In this document: positions 42,124 to 51,190 of the stretch, in pieces
Layout: each line of letters begins with the position of its first letter
Position numbering within the stretch: the stretch's first letter is position 1
Assembly: GCA_046482855.1 (NCBI GenBank)
Contig: JAWOEH010000182.1
Coordinates: forward strand, 1-55,357
Direction of reading: 5' to 3'
DNA length: 55,357 nt
Source of the DNA: CAYVSF01 sp046482855
GTDB lineage: Bacteria; Bacteroidota; Bacteroidia; Bacteroidales; UBA12077
Notes under the pieces: generated by a model
The model's database searches: none
Told to the model about the DNA's origin: nothing
Seen by the model: only the letters and a program-made list of their open reading frames with translations
Made by a program: the position numbers and the translations under genes

Positions 42124-43683
42124 ATGTCTGTGAGAAAAAATGACATGAAGGCTGTTTTGAAACAGCTCGGAATTGAAAAAATAAATGCCGGTGTAGCCAC
42201 AGGTACGGAATGGATGGAGACCCAAGGGGATGTTACAACCAGTTACTCTCCCATAAATGGGGAAGAGATAGCTCAGGTAAAGAATGCCAAATTGGAAGAT
42301 TATGAGCAGGTGATGGAAAAGGCTCAGGAGGCTTTCAAAAAGTGGCGCGAAGTTCCTGCTCCTGCTCGGGGCGAAATTGTACGCAAAATTGGCCTGGCTT
42401 TTCGAAAACATAAGGAAAATCTGGGCATGTTGGTAAGCTATGAGATGGGAAAAAGCTACCAGGAGGGGCTTGGTGAAGTACAAGAGATGATCGATATCGC
42501 CGACTTTGCTGTGGGGCAATCACGCCAGTTGTATGGATACACCATGCAGTCGGAACGTCCGGAACATCGGTTGTTTGACCATTATCATCCTTATGGTGTG
42601 GTGGGAGTTATCACCGCGTTTAATTTTCCTGTAGCTGTATATGCCTGGAACACAATGGTTGCCGCTGTTTGCGGAAATGTAGTGATTTGGAAACCCAGCT
42701 CTAAAACGCCGCTTACCGCAGTTGCTGTTCAGAAAATTGTTGCCGATGTAATAAAGGATGAGGACGAAGTACCCGAAGGTGTGTTTAACCTGGTTATTGG
42801 CCGTTCGAAAGTAATGGGCGATAATTTTATTGAAGATAAACGAGTACCGCTGATTTCTGTAACCGGTTCCACAAACGTGGGGCGTCGAGTGGCTGAGAAA
42901 GTGGGAAAACGATTAGGGAACTCCATTCTTGAGCTGGGTGGCAATAATGCTATGATCATCACCCCCAATGCCGAGCTGGAAATGGCCATCCCAACGATTG
43001 TATTTGGAGCCGTTGGTACTGCCGGTCAACGTTGTACTTCTACACGACGCGTGATTGTTCATGAAAGTATTTATGAAGAGGTGAAAAATAGGTTGATGAA
43101 TGCATATAAGCAGGTGTCGCAACGAATTGGTGATCCACTTGATGAGAATAACCTGGTTGGACCCCTTATTGATAAATCGGCCGTTGAGCTTTTCACCTCC
43201 GCACTTGAGGCCATAAAGAAAGAGGGAGGTAAGGTCATTTTTGGTGGAGAGGTATTAAGTGGTAAAGGCTACGAGGCCGGTACTTATGTGGTTCCTGCTA
43301 TTGCTGAAGCCAAAAATGAGTACCATATTGTTCAGGAGGAAACCTTTGCACCCTTATTGTATTTGTTGAAATACAGTACCTATGAGGAAGCGCTGGAAAT
43401 TCACAACAACGTTCCTCAAGGTCTCTCATCTTCAATCTTTACCAATAACATCCGGGAAGCCGAACGCTTTTTATCCAATAGTGGATCGGATTGTGGTATT
43501 GCCAATGTTAATGTGGGTACTTCAGGTGCCGAAATTGGTGGCGCCTTTGGTGGTGAAAAAGAAACGGGCGGCGGACGTGAATCCGGTTCCGATGCCTGGA
43601 AAGGGTATATGCGCCAGCAAACTACTACCATTAATTATGGTACTACCATGCCCTTGGCCCAAGGAATTAAGTTTGAGTTTTAA
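42124..43683 (+). CDS. Aldehyde dehydrogenase, ALDH7 type (alpha-aminoadipic semialdehyde dehydrogenase-like)
   Basis: The 519-residue NAD-dependent dehydrogenase resembles antiquitin (ALDH7A1) and bacterial AmaB/PaaZ-like semialdehyde dehydrogenases of lysine breakdown. Motifs: FNFPVAVYAWN with the catalytic Asn, WKPSSKTPLTA in the NAD site, SVTGSTNVGRRV, LELGGNNAMII with the general base Glu, GQRCTSTRR with the catalytic Cys near residue 302, EETFAPLLYLLKY, and FGGEKETGGGRESGSDAWK near the C terminus, which is typical of ALDH7. It is transcribed alone and ended by a strong palindromic terminator. The exact substrate is not shown by sequence. Confidence 0.9.
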   Translation: MSVRKNDMKAVLKQLGIEKINAGVATGTEWMETQGDVTTSYSPINGEEIAQVKNAKLEDYEQVMEKAQEAFKKWREVPAPARGEIVRKIGLAFRKHKENLGMLVSYEMGKSYQEGLGEVQEMIDIADFAVGQSRQLYGYTMQSERPEHRLFDHYHPYGVVGVITAFNFPVAVYAWNTMVAAVCGNVVIWKPSSKTPLTAVAVQKIVADVIKDEDEVPEGVFNLVIGRSKVMGDNFIEDKRVPLISVTGSTNVGRRVAEKVGKRLGNSILELGGNNAMIITPNAELEMAIPTIVFGAVGTAGQRCTSTRRVIVHESIYEEVKNRLMNAYKQVSQRIGDPLDENNLVGPLIDKSAVELFTSALEAIKKEGGKVIFGGEVLSGKGYEAGTYVVPAIAEAKNEYHIVQEETFAPLLYLLKYSTYEEALEIHNNVPQGLSSSIFTNNIREAERFLSNSGSDCGIANVNVGTSGAEIGGAFGGEKETGGGRESGSDAWKGYMRQQTTTINYGTTMPLAQGIKFEF

Positions 43684-43701
43684 TCTGTTTCCGATAGCAA
43701 T

Positions 43702-43732
43702 AAAAAAGCCGCCCTCGAGGGCGGCTTTTTTT
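43702..43732. terminator. Terminator between ALDH and second aminopeptidase P
   Basis: GCCGCCC TCGA GGGCGGC (43708-43725) is a perfect hairpin flanked by an A tract on the left and a T tract on the right. It can end both convergent genes. Confidence 0.85.
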
Positions 43733-43737
43733 GTTGA

Positions 43738-45132
43738 TTAACCATTCATTTGTTTTTCAATTTCGTCTACTGTAATAGGAATGCGGTCGCCAAGTAATTC
43801 ATGGCCATTTTCCGTTACCAGAATATCATCTTCCAGACGAATGCCTCCAAAGTCGATATATTCTTTTACCTTATCGTAGTTAATAAAGTCGGCAAATTTC
43901 TTCTCACCTTCCCATTTGCTAATTAATTCCGGAATAAAGTAACAACCGGGTTCATTGGTCAGAACAAAGCCGGGTTGCAATTCACGACCGAGACGTAGGC
44001 CTCCAAGACCAAATTTGTCCGAGCGTTTGGTATTTTCGTCATAGCCTACATAATTTTCGCCCAGACCTTCCATGTCGTGCACGTCGAGGCCCATCATGTG
44101 ACCCAGTCCGTGTGGTTGGAAAAGGGCATACGCTCCGGTGCGTGCAGCTTCAGCAGGGTCTCCCTTCATGATGCCAAGGTCTTTCAACCCACTGGCCAAA
44201 ACGGTCGCCGCTTCAACATGAATGTCGAAGTACTTTATCCCTGGCTTAATCATACTCGTAGCCTTATTGTTAGCGGCAAGTACGATGTTATAAATATCTT
44301 TTTGACGCTCGGAGAATTTGCCTCCCACAGGCACCGTACGTGTAAAGTCACTGGCATAGTGCATGGGTGTTTCCGCTCCTGCGTCAGTTAGCATAAGTTT
44401 GCCTTTTTCCAGTTTATTCCCGTGGTAGTGATTGTGTAGCGTTTCGCCATGCTGGGTAAGAATTACCGGGAACGAAAGCATGCCTCCGCCCGATAGCGCT
44501 ATTCCTTCAATAACGCCTGCGATTTCACGTTCGTAAACACCGGGTTTCGACATCTTCATGGCCGTGGTGTGCATCTGATAACCAATGGCAGCCGCTTTTT
44601 TCAGCTCTTCAATTTCGTGCGCATCCTTAATACTTCGTAATTCAACTACAGCTTTAATGAGTTGCTCGGAAGTAAGATCTTTTACCTGGTTGTGTCCAAT
44701 ATGCAATAAATCGGCAACTTTCATTACGGCCTCTCCTCGGTACTGAGGCAGAAAGTGAAGTGGGCTATTCTTGCTTTTTGCTTCTGCCAGTGCTTTTTCC
44801 AGTTGGTTAAAGGGCTTTGTCTGGCTAATCCCCACTTTTGCTGCCAACTCTTTCATCGAGGGTTGTGGTCCCATCCAGATGATGTCATCAAGGCTTACGT
44901 CATCGCCGAAGATGAACTCTTCGCCCGTTTCAAAATTGATAACGCCCGCTAATCCCGGCATGTCAAGGCCAAAAAAGTATAGAAAAGAGCTGTCCTGACG
45001 ATAATGATAAATGTTGCCGGGATAGTTCATGGGTGAGTCGTCATTGCCCATAAATACACCCAGACCAGTGGTTATTTTTTCTTTAAGACGCTTTCGTCTG
45101 TTAGCATATACGTCTGCATTAAATAATTCCAT
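43738..45132 (-). CDS. Aminopeptidase P family protein (M24B), second copy
   Basis: The 464-residue enzyme has an N-terminal domain with SSFLYFFGLDMPG and a C-terminal pita-bread metallopeptidase. Metal ligands are in LTDAGAETPMHYASDFTR (two Asp), HGLGHMMGLDVHDMEG (His), TNEPGCYFIPELI (Glu) and GIRLEDDILV (Glu). It is longer than the first copy at 19052-20335 and carries an extra segment between the His and the Glu motifs with YVGYDENTKRSDKFGL, so the two are different subfamilies and not a recent duplication. It should remove N-terminal residues before proline. Confidence 0.9.
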   Translation of the reverse strand: MELFNADVYANRRKRLKEKITTGLGVFMGNDDSPMNYPGNIYHYRQDSSFLYFFGLDMPGLAGVINFETGEEFIFGDDVSLDDIIWMGPQPSMKELAAKVGISQTKPFNQLEKALAEAKSKNSPLHFLPQYRGEAVMKVADLLHIGHNQVKDLTSEQLIKAVVELRSIKDAHEIEELKKAAAIGYQMHTTAMKMSKPGVYEREIAGVIEGIALSGGGMLSFPVILTQHGETLHNHYHGNKLEKGKLMLTDAGAETPMHYASDFTRTVPVGGKFSERQKDIYNIVLAANNKATSMIKPGIKYFDIHVEAATVLASGLKDLGIMKGDPAEAARTGAYALFQPHGLGHMMGLDVHDMEGLGENYVGYDENTKRSDKFGLGGLRLGRELQPGFVLTNEPGCYFIPELISKWEGEKKFADFINYDKVKEYIDFGGIRLEDDILVTENGHELLGDRIPITVDEIEKQMNG

Positions 45133-45415
45133 AGTAGTAATGATTTTATGTTTCGTATTTTGTCTTTTGCGAATTTATAAAAGCTTTGAGAATAAATTCA
45201 TGACATTTTTCCTATTCTTCAGAAATATAGACAATTTAAAACGAAGAAAGTTTTTTTTCTTCTCACACACCGGAAGACACGATTGGGTGTAGGGTTGTGT
45301 TAAATTCCTCATTGTCAGGCATGAGATTGTTTGCGAATAGTGTTGCATTTTGTTGATAGATTCGTATATTCGTACTTTATACACATACTGTTGATAACCT
45401 CTAAAACCATTTGCT

Positions 45416-46147
45416 ATGCCTTATCGTCGTCTTCCCAACACGGATAATGCCCGCCTCAGGGCACTAAAGAGTGCTTATGAAATGGGGCAGGAGATTCCCC
45501 CCTTTAAGTTGGCCTACGATACAAAAACCTATATCCAGATACAGCAATTTTTACCCAAATGGGAGAAAGCCTTAATCGAATATCAAAATACTTACAACCT
45601 GCAGACAAAGAATAATAAGGAGTACTTGCGGAAGCTAAAGAAAGCCCGGATGTATATCTCCCATTTCATCCAGGTCGTAAATATGGCTATCCTGCGCGGC
45701 GACTTGAAAGAGGAGACAAGAACCTACTATGGCATGGAGTCCGGCGATAAGAAACTACCCTCGTTAACTTCCGAAAAAGCCGTGCTCAGCTTGGGAAAAG
45801 CCCTTATCGACGGAGAGACAAAACGGCGAATGGAGGGACACCCACCCATCACCAATCCAACGATTGCAGTGGTGCGTGTAAATTACGATAACTTCTATGA
45901 TGCGCATCAGTTTCAGAAAACCTTGCAACGTAATCATCAACGTGCGCTGGATCATCTTACGAACCTGCGGGAGGAGGCTGATGCTATCATTCTGCGTATC
46001 TGGAATGAGGTGGAAGCTACTTTTGAGGAGCTTTCTGAAGAGTCAAGACGCCTGGAGGCCCAGAAGTATGGAGTTGTTTATGTGTTTCGCAAAAACGAAC
46101 TGGGCAAACGAAGCCTCTTACACGCTGGCGATACCCTTAATTTGTAG
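45416..46147 (+). CDS. Conserved-looking hypothetical protein, helical
   Basis: I do not recognise this 243-residue protein. It has no signal peptide or membrane segment, so it is probably cytoplasmic. The sequence is rich in charged residues and long helices: an N-terminal segment PYRRLPNTDNARLRALKSAYE, a basic coiled-coil-like centre (QTKNNKEYLRKLKKARMY), a middle with VNMAILRGDL, and an acidic C-terminal helix with IWNEVEATFEELSEES, ending in a beta-like stretch (YGVVYVFRKNELGK). Codon use looks like the neighbours and the frame is clean over 732 bases. Its end overlaps the convergent CPBP gene by 11 bases. It is preceded by a 283-base region with no exact TAnnTTTG box. Confidence 0.75.
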   Translation: MPYRRLPNTDNARLRALKSAYEMGQEIPPFKLAYDTKTYIQIQQFLPKWEKALIEYQNTYNLQTKNNKEYLRKLKKARMYISHFIQVVNMAILRGDLKEETRTYYGMESGDKKLPSLTSEKAVLSLGKALIDGETKRRMEGHPPITNPTIAVVRVNYDNFYDAHQFQKTLQRNHQRALDHLTNLREEADAIILRIWNEVEATFEELSEESRRLEAQKYGVVYVFRKNELGKRSLLHAGDTLNL

Positions 46148-47057
46148 GTGAGCTTTTCTCGCGCCGCCAAAAGAAAACCAGCGTCCAGGTAAATAATACC
46201 GAAGCAACCACAGCGGCTACTATTGTGCCGGAGGTTAAGCCCATGTTGTCTACCTGCTCTACCATCTCCTCACCCATAAAGAAATAGGCGAGCACAGCTG
46301 TTGTATTGTTTACAAAATGTGCAATAATGGGCAGCCAAATGGAGCCACTCCGATAATAAAGGTAGCCAAAAAACAAACCAAGCAAAAAACGTGGAATGAA
46401 GCCATAGAATTGCATATGCATTGCACTAAATAATAAAGCTGCCAGAATTATTCCCCAGTGTGCACTGCGCGTCCAATTGGTGAAAAGGCGCTGCAAGATA
46501 CCCCGAAATGCCAACTCTTCGCCAACTGCCGGTAAAACGCCTATGAGAAAAATATTGAAAAGGAGCCCGCCGATAGTTGAGACATCCAGAAAGGCTTCTA
46601 TCAGTTGTTGTGCACTCTCTTCCTTTACCTTTAAATAATTTTCAAGTCCCTCCATGGATGCAGGCAGATCCATATTGGCATTAAAGTAGGCGATTAGATT
46701 TATGAGTGGCAGGGCCAGTAACATTAAGAAAATTGCCATGAAAAAACTGGATCTGCTCTTGGGAGCCCGAAACCCCAAATACTCCTTTGCCGAGGGGGCA
46801 AACATATAGGCCGCCATAAGCGGGGGAAGTGTAAACAAGCCAATACCCTGCAGGGTTTGAAGAAATTTCATGAACGAAATAAATTCGGGATTGTCTGGCT
46901 CTCCTGTAATGGCGCCCAAATTAGCTACGGAAAGATCAAAGATGGGAATGGCTGCAATAAAGCCAATTATCATTATGAATAGAAGCGCTACCAGCGTTAC
47001 AAAGAGAAAAATAAGGAGCTTTAGAAAGGGATGGGCAGTTTCAAATAGTTGTTTCAC
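46137..47057 (-). CDS. CPBP-family intramembrane metalloprotease
   Basis: The 306-residue polytopic membrane protein has about seven hydrophobic segments and the CPBP (CAAX protease and bacteriocin-processing) motifs: EELAFRGILQRLF near residue 184, HWGIILAALLFSAMH, a LLGLFFGYLYYRSGSIWLP segment and HFVNNTTAV. The Glu-Glu and His residues form the putative zinc site. In bacteria these enzymes process small peptides or modulate membrane proteins. The natural target is unknown. It is convergent with and overlaps the hypothetical gene by 11 bases, and is divergent from dusB. Confidence 0.88.
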   Translation of the reverse strand: MKQLFETAHPFLKLLIFLFVTLVALLFIMIIGFIAAIPIFDLSVANLGAITGEPDNPEFISFMKFLQTLQGIGLFTLPPLMAAYMFAPSAKEYLGFRAPKSRSSFFMAIFLMLLALPLINLIAYFNANMDLPASMEGLENYLKVKEESAQQLIEAFLDVSTIGGLLFNIFLIGVLPAVGEELAFRGILQRLFTNWTRSAHWGIILAALLFSAMHMQFYGFIPRFLLGLFFGYLYYRSGSIWLPIIAHFVNNTTAVLAYFFMGEEMVEQVDNMGLTSGTIVAAVVASVLFTWTLVFFWRREKSSPTN

Positions 47058-47183
47058 AGATGATAAAATTATGTTGTAAAAAATAGTCCTTGGGTTTTGG
47101 CGTATTTAGAGCCTTTAAATATAAGTAATAATAGCAAATTAGGGAAATTGGTCACCAAAAGGGAATTATTATTTTGCTTTGAT

Positions 47184-47191
47184 TATTTTTG
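47184..47191 (+). promoter_or_regulatory. Promoter -7 box upstream of dusB
   Basis: TATTTTTG matches TAnnTTTG and lies 25 bases before the GTG start codon, supporting that start. Confidence 0.45.
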
Positions 47192-47216
47192 CCAAATTAT
47201 AAAAAAGATTTGAATT

Positions 47217-48239
47217 GTGAAGATCGCTGGTTTGGATATAGGAGAGAAGCCCTTGTTTTTGGCACCCATGGAAGATGTAACCGATCCCTCGTTTCGGTAC
47301 ATGTGTAAGCATTTTGGTGCCGATGTGGTGTATACCGAATTTGTGGCTTCCGAGGGGCTGATACGGAATTGTAAAAAGAGTGCGAAAAAGTTGTCGGTAT
47401 TTGATCAGGAGCGCCCGGTAGCTATTCAGCTATATGGCCATCAGATTGATTCGATGGTGGAGGCAGCCAGGATGGCTGCCGAAGCAAAGCCCGACTTTAT
47501 CGATTTAAATTTTGGCTGCCCGGTAAAGAAAATTGCTACCCGTGGTGCAGGGGCAGGGCTTTTACGTGATCTTCCCCAGATGCTAAAAATGACCGAGGCC
47601 ATTGTTAAAGCCGTGGATGTGCCGGTTACGGTAAAAACTCGTCTGGGCTGGGACAGTGAGGATATGCCCATTGTTACTCTGGCTGAGCAGTTGCAGGATT
47701 TGGGCATTGCCATGCTGGCTGTGCATGGGCGTACGCGTATGCAATTTTATAAGGGAGAGGCCGACTGGACTCTCATTGGGAAGATTAAAGAAAATCCCCG
47801 TATGATTATCCCTATTGTTGGGAATGGTGATATAACCTCGGCGCAGGAGGCCAAGCACGCTTTCGACTCCTACGGTGTGGATGGGATTATGGTAGGACGC
47901 GCTACGGTTGGACGTCCCTGGATTTTTAAAGAGATAAAACACTACCTGGAAACAGGCCGGGAGATGGAGCCGCTTACGATTCGTGAAAAGGTTGACCTGG
48001 CAAAACTGCATTTACAAAAATCGGTGGAGTGGAAGGGAGAACCGCGCGGAATATTTGAAATGCGCCGTCATCTTTCCAATTATTTCAAAGGGTTGCCACA
48101 CTTTAAGGAAACGCGAATGAAGCTGGTAACCTCCCTTGATGTAAACGAGCTGTTGGAAACCATGGAGCAGATTGCAATAACTTACGCCGATTATGATGAT
48201 GCTTCACAGGGAGATGACTTTAATTTCTTTAGGTTTTAG
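47217..48239 (+). CDS. dusB: tRNA-dihydrouridine synthase
   Basis: Reduces uridines in the D loop of tRNA with FMN and NADPH. The 340 residues show FLAPMEDVTDPSFRYM at the N terminus, VAIQLYGHQID, the catalytic Cys in DLNFGCPVKKI, VTVKTRLGWD, AVHGRTRMQFYKGEADW, PIVGNGDITSAQEA and GIMVGRATVGRPWIF, which together place it in the DusB type. The start is GTG: an in-frame TGA lies two codons upstream and the next in-frame ATG would remove the conserved N terminus. It stands alone, divergent from the CPBP gene. Confidence 0.93.
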   Translation: MKIAGLDIGEKPLFLAPMEDVTDPSFRYMCKHFGADVVYTEFVASEGLIRNCKKSAKKLSVFDQERPVAIQLYGHQIDSMVEAARMAAEAKPDFIDLNFGCPVKKIATRGAGAGLLRDLPQMLKMTEAIVKAVDVPVTVKTRLGWDSEDMPIVTLAEQLQDLGIAMLAVHGRTRMQFYKGEADWTLIGKIKENPRMIIPIVGNGDITSAQEAKHAFDSYGVDGIMVGRATVGRPWIFKEIKHYLETGREMEPLTIREKVDLAKLHLQKSVEWKGEPRGIFEMRRHLSNYFKGLPHFKETRMKLVTSLDVNELLETMEQIAITYADYDDASQGDDFNFFRF

Positions 48240-48377
48240 GATGCACTTCCACCCCTGTTTTTTCTAAGCATTATTTCTCATAGCCACTTATGAAGTACTT
48301 GCTTAGCAGGATTAAACGTTTTCCAGATCTTGCGCTCTAACTTCAAGCTTACAAATAATTTACTTAATACTTGCCGC

Positions 48378-50738
48378 ATGTTTAAAGTGCTACTGTTTTC
48401 GCCGGTTTTTATTTTGGTTTTCCTGCTTAACGGGTTCTCGCAGGAAAAGGAATCCCATTATCAGCTTTCGGTTGATTCCATTATGCAAACTACCCAGTTT
48501 TGGTTCCGCGATTTGCCGGAGGATTTCCAATGGGCACCGGATGGTTCGGTGTGCTATTTTTCATGGCAGGGTCCAGGGGATAGCACACGACAAATGTATC
48601 AATACAACCCAGGAAAAGAGAAGCTTCTACCTGCTACCGAACAAGAAGTAAGGCAATTATTGCCCTACTACAGTGCTTATTCGCCCGATAAGGCACAAAT
48701 ACTATATGTTGAAGGGGGAGATTTATGGTTGCATACGATTAAGAGCAACCACCGGACACTTCTTATGCAGCATATGGAAGGTCTAAGGGAGCCCCATTTT
48801 GTTACAAAAACAAAGGTAGCTTTTCGTATTCGGGATGATCTTTACACACTTGATCTTAGTTCTCATTTATTAAAACGAATTGTTGATTTTCGGGAAGAGC
48901 CTGAACCGGGTTCTACCCAGGATAAAGCTTCGGAAAAGTGGTTGAAGCAGCAGCAAAAACAGCTGTTTAGAGCCTTTCAGGAAGAAGAGAAGAAGTCGAA
49001 GGAAGCAAAAGCAATTCCGATTGTGTATAGCGATGATTTTCGAATACGCTCGGTGCGAATGGCTTGCGCGGGTGAGGTTGTCTCTTTCCAAATGTATAAG
49101 CGTGATGAGGGAGCTTCCACAGAGGTCCCCTACTATGTACACCAATCGGGTTATACAAAAGTGCAAGCCGCTCGCCCCAAAGTAGGCACAAATGAGCCTG
49201 CCGATATACAGGTGGGCATTTTTTTATGCGGGAAAGATAGTATGTATGTTGTTAACACAGATTCGCTACCGGGCATAAAGGATTACCCCGACTACTATCA
49301 GGATTATGATAGAATGGCTCCGGATGTTCCCAGGAAAGTGCAAACCTATGGTCCTTTTTGGTCGAATGACGGACGGTCTGCGATTTTGGACATTCGCTCT
49401 GTCGACAATAAGGATAGATGGATTGCACTATTGGATCCGGAAACCGGCGAGTTAACGGTTCTAGACAGGCAACAGGATGAAGCGTGGATTGGAGGACCCG
49501 GCATGCATCCTTACGGTGGCGGCGCTGTTAATTGGATGCCCGACAACAAGCATATTTGGTTTCTTTCTGAAGTTTCGGGCTTTGTACATGTGTATACCAT
49601 GAATGTTGAAACGTTGGAGAGGAAAGCAGTTACTTCCGGCAAGTACGAAATATATAATCCTGCCTTATCCGCCAATGGCAAATACTGGTATTATCACAGC
49701 AATCAGGAGCACACTGGAGAGCGCCATTTTTATCGACAGCAAGTGGGCTCGGATAAACAGGAGCAGTTAACATCCGGCGAAGGCCGACATGATGTAATCG
49801 TTTCGCCTAATGATAAATGGATGGCCATTCGCTACTCCACCGCCACAACCCCATGGGAGTTTTACGTCCAACCTCTGAAACCGAATAAACCCAAGAAAAG
49901 AGTTACTCGTTCAACCACCGAGAAATTTGCCGCTTACCCTTGGCGGAGACCTAAATTTGTCAGTTTTCCTGCCAGCGATGGCGCGTTGGTTCCAGCCCGG
50001 TTGTATTTGCCGGAGAAACCCAATGGGGCTGCCATAATGTTTGTTCACGGAGCAGGTTATCTTCAAAATGCCCATAAATGGTGGAGTAATTATTTTCGCG
50101 AGTATATGTTCCATAATTTTCTGGCCGACCAGGGATATACTGTGTTGGACGTCGACTATCGGGGAAGTGCAGGGTATGGTCGCGATTGGCGAACGGCTAT
50201 CTATCGGCATATGGGCGGACGCGACTTGCAAGACTATGTGGATGGAGCGAATTGGCTTGTAGAAAATCATCAGGTGGAGGCTGAGCGCATTGGTATTTAT
50301 GGCGGAAGTTATGGGGGCTTTATTACCCTGATGGCCTTGTTTACCGAGTCGGAAGCCTTTGCTGCAGGCGCCGCTTTGCGGTCGGTGACCGATTGGGCTC
50401 ACTATAATCACGGGTATACCTCAAATATTCTTAATACACCTACCCTCGATAGTATGGCCTATTACCGAAGCAGTCCCATTAACTTTGCTCATGGCCTTAA
50501 TGATCCTTTGCTTATGTGTCATGGAATGATTGATATGAATGTGCATTTTCAGGATATCGTACGTTTATCGCAACGCTTTATTGAGTTGGGAAAAGAGAAT
50601 TGGGAACTTGCTGTTTACCCTGTTGAACGTCATAGTTTTACAGAGCCCGAAAGTTGGACTGATGAGTACCAGCGTATTTGGAAGTTATTTAGGACGCATC
50701 TGGTATCTGACCTAAAGAAAGATCTTTCCGAAAATTAA
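48378..50738 (+). CDS. S9-family prolyl oligopeptidase / dipeptidyl peptidase-like
   Basis: The 786-residue protein (ATG at 48378 before a signal peptide MFKVLLFSPVFILVFLLNG; a TTG at 48330 is in frame but adds 16 residues) has a beta-propeller N-terminal region (about 40-510) and a C-terminal alpha/beta hydrolase domain. The nucleophile is in GIYGGSYGGFITLM, the acid near DPLLMCHGMIDMNV, and the His in VERHSFTEPESW. The DPP4/S9B-like fold with a signal peptide suggests a periplasmic dipeptidyl peptidase acting on proline- or alanine-rich peptides. Its stop codon overlaps the convergent export-protein gene by 4 bases. Confidence 0.9.
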   Translation: MFKVLLFSPVFILVFLLNGFSQEKESHYQLSVDSIMQTTQFWFRDLPEDFQWAPDGSVCYFSWQGPGDSTRQMYQYNPGKEKLLPATEQEVRQLLPYYSAYSPDKAQILYVEGGDLWLHTIKSNHRTLLMQHMEGLREPHFVTKTKVAFRIRDDLYTLDLSSHLLKRIVDFREEPEPGSTQDKASEKWLKQQQKQLFRAFQEEEKKSKEAKAIPIVYSDDFRIRSVRMACAGEVVSFQMYKRDEGASTEVPYYVHQSGYTKVQAARPKVGTNEPADIQVGIFLCGKDSMYVVNTDSLPGIKDYPDYYQDYDRMAPDVPRKVQTYGPFWSNDGRSAILDIRSVDNKDRWIALLDPETGELTVLDRQQDEAWIGGPGMHPYGGGAVNWMPDNKHIWFLSEVSGFVHVYTMNVETLERKAVTSGKYEIYNPALSANGKYWYYHSNQEHTGERHFYRQQVGSDKQEQLTSGEGRHDVIVSPNDKWMAIRYSTATTPWEFYVQPLKPNKPKKRVTRSTTEKFAAYPWRRPKFVSFPASDGALVPARLYLPEKPNGAAIMFVHGAGYLQNAHKWWSNYFREYMFHNFLADQGYTVLDVDYRGSAGYGRDWRTAIYRHMGGRDLQDYVDGANWLVENHQVEAERIGIYGGSYGGFITLMALFTESEAFAAGAALRSVTDWAHYNHGYTSNILNTPTLDSMAYYRSSPINFAHGLNDPLLMCHGMIDMNVHFQDIVRLSQRFIELGKENWELAVYPVERHSFTEPESWTDEYQRIWKLFRTHLVSDLKKDLSEN

Positions 50739-51175
50739 TAAATTAGGTTTTGAACCTGACTGATGCCGACACTGGCAAGAAAAGTAAGGGCAAAACTCCA
50801 AAGGAAAATACCCAGCAGCAAGTAAGGTAAAAAACGTTGTTTGGGTTGTTGGGTTAATACCCCTAAAACTACCGTTGGTATAGGACCAATAGTGCCGGCT
50901 CCAATGATGCCCAGTCCGGGGATCCCATATCTTCTCAGAAGGTTCTGAAAACGCGTTTGTTTCTTTTTGTTTCGTTTTGCCCGCTTGATAATTTTTTGCT
51001 TAAGACCGCTGCCCGAGTAATAGAGGATGATAACGGCAAGGGAGGAACCCAACGAAGTTGTGAGGGCGGTTAAAAAGGGACTAAGGCCAAAAGCGATACC
51101 TACGGGAATACCTTTGTAAATACCGGTAACACCTGCAAGTAAAGTTGTAATTAAAGAGAGCCAGAGGTTGTCCAT
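50735..51175 (-). CDS. Small multi-drug export family protein (PF06695-like)
   Basis: The 146-residue membrane protein has four hydrophobic segments (about 8-28, 36-58, 88-108, 115-140) around a basic loop KQKIIKRAKRNKKKQTRF. It resembles the small multi-drug export protein family: GIPVGIAFGLSPFLTAL, RRYGIPGLGIIGAGTIGPIPTVVLG and a C-terminal FLPYLLLGIFLWS. The real transport substrate is unknown for most members. It starts 15 bases after nadB and is probably transcribed with it. Confidence 0.7.
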   Translation of the reverse strand: MDNLWLSLITTLLAGVTGIYKGIPVGIAFGLSPFLTALTTSLGSSLAVIILYYSGSGLKQKIIKRAKRNKKKQTRFQNLLRRYGIPGLGIIGAGTIGPIPTVVLGVLTQQPKQRFLPYLLLGIFLWSFALTFLASVGISQVQNLIY

Positions 51176-51190
51176 GGCTGCTAATTTCTA

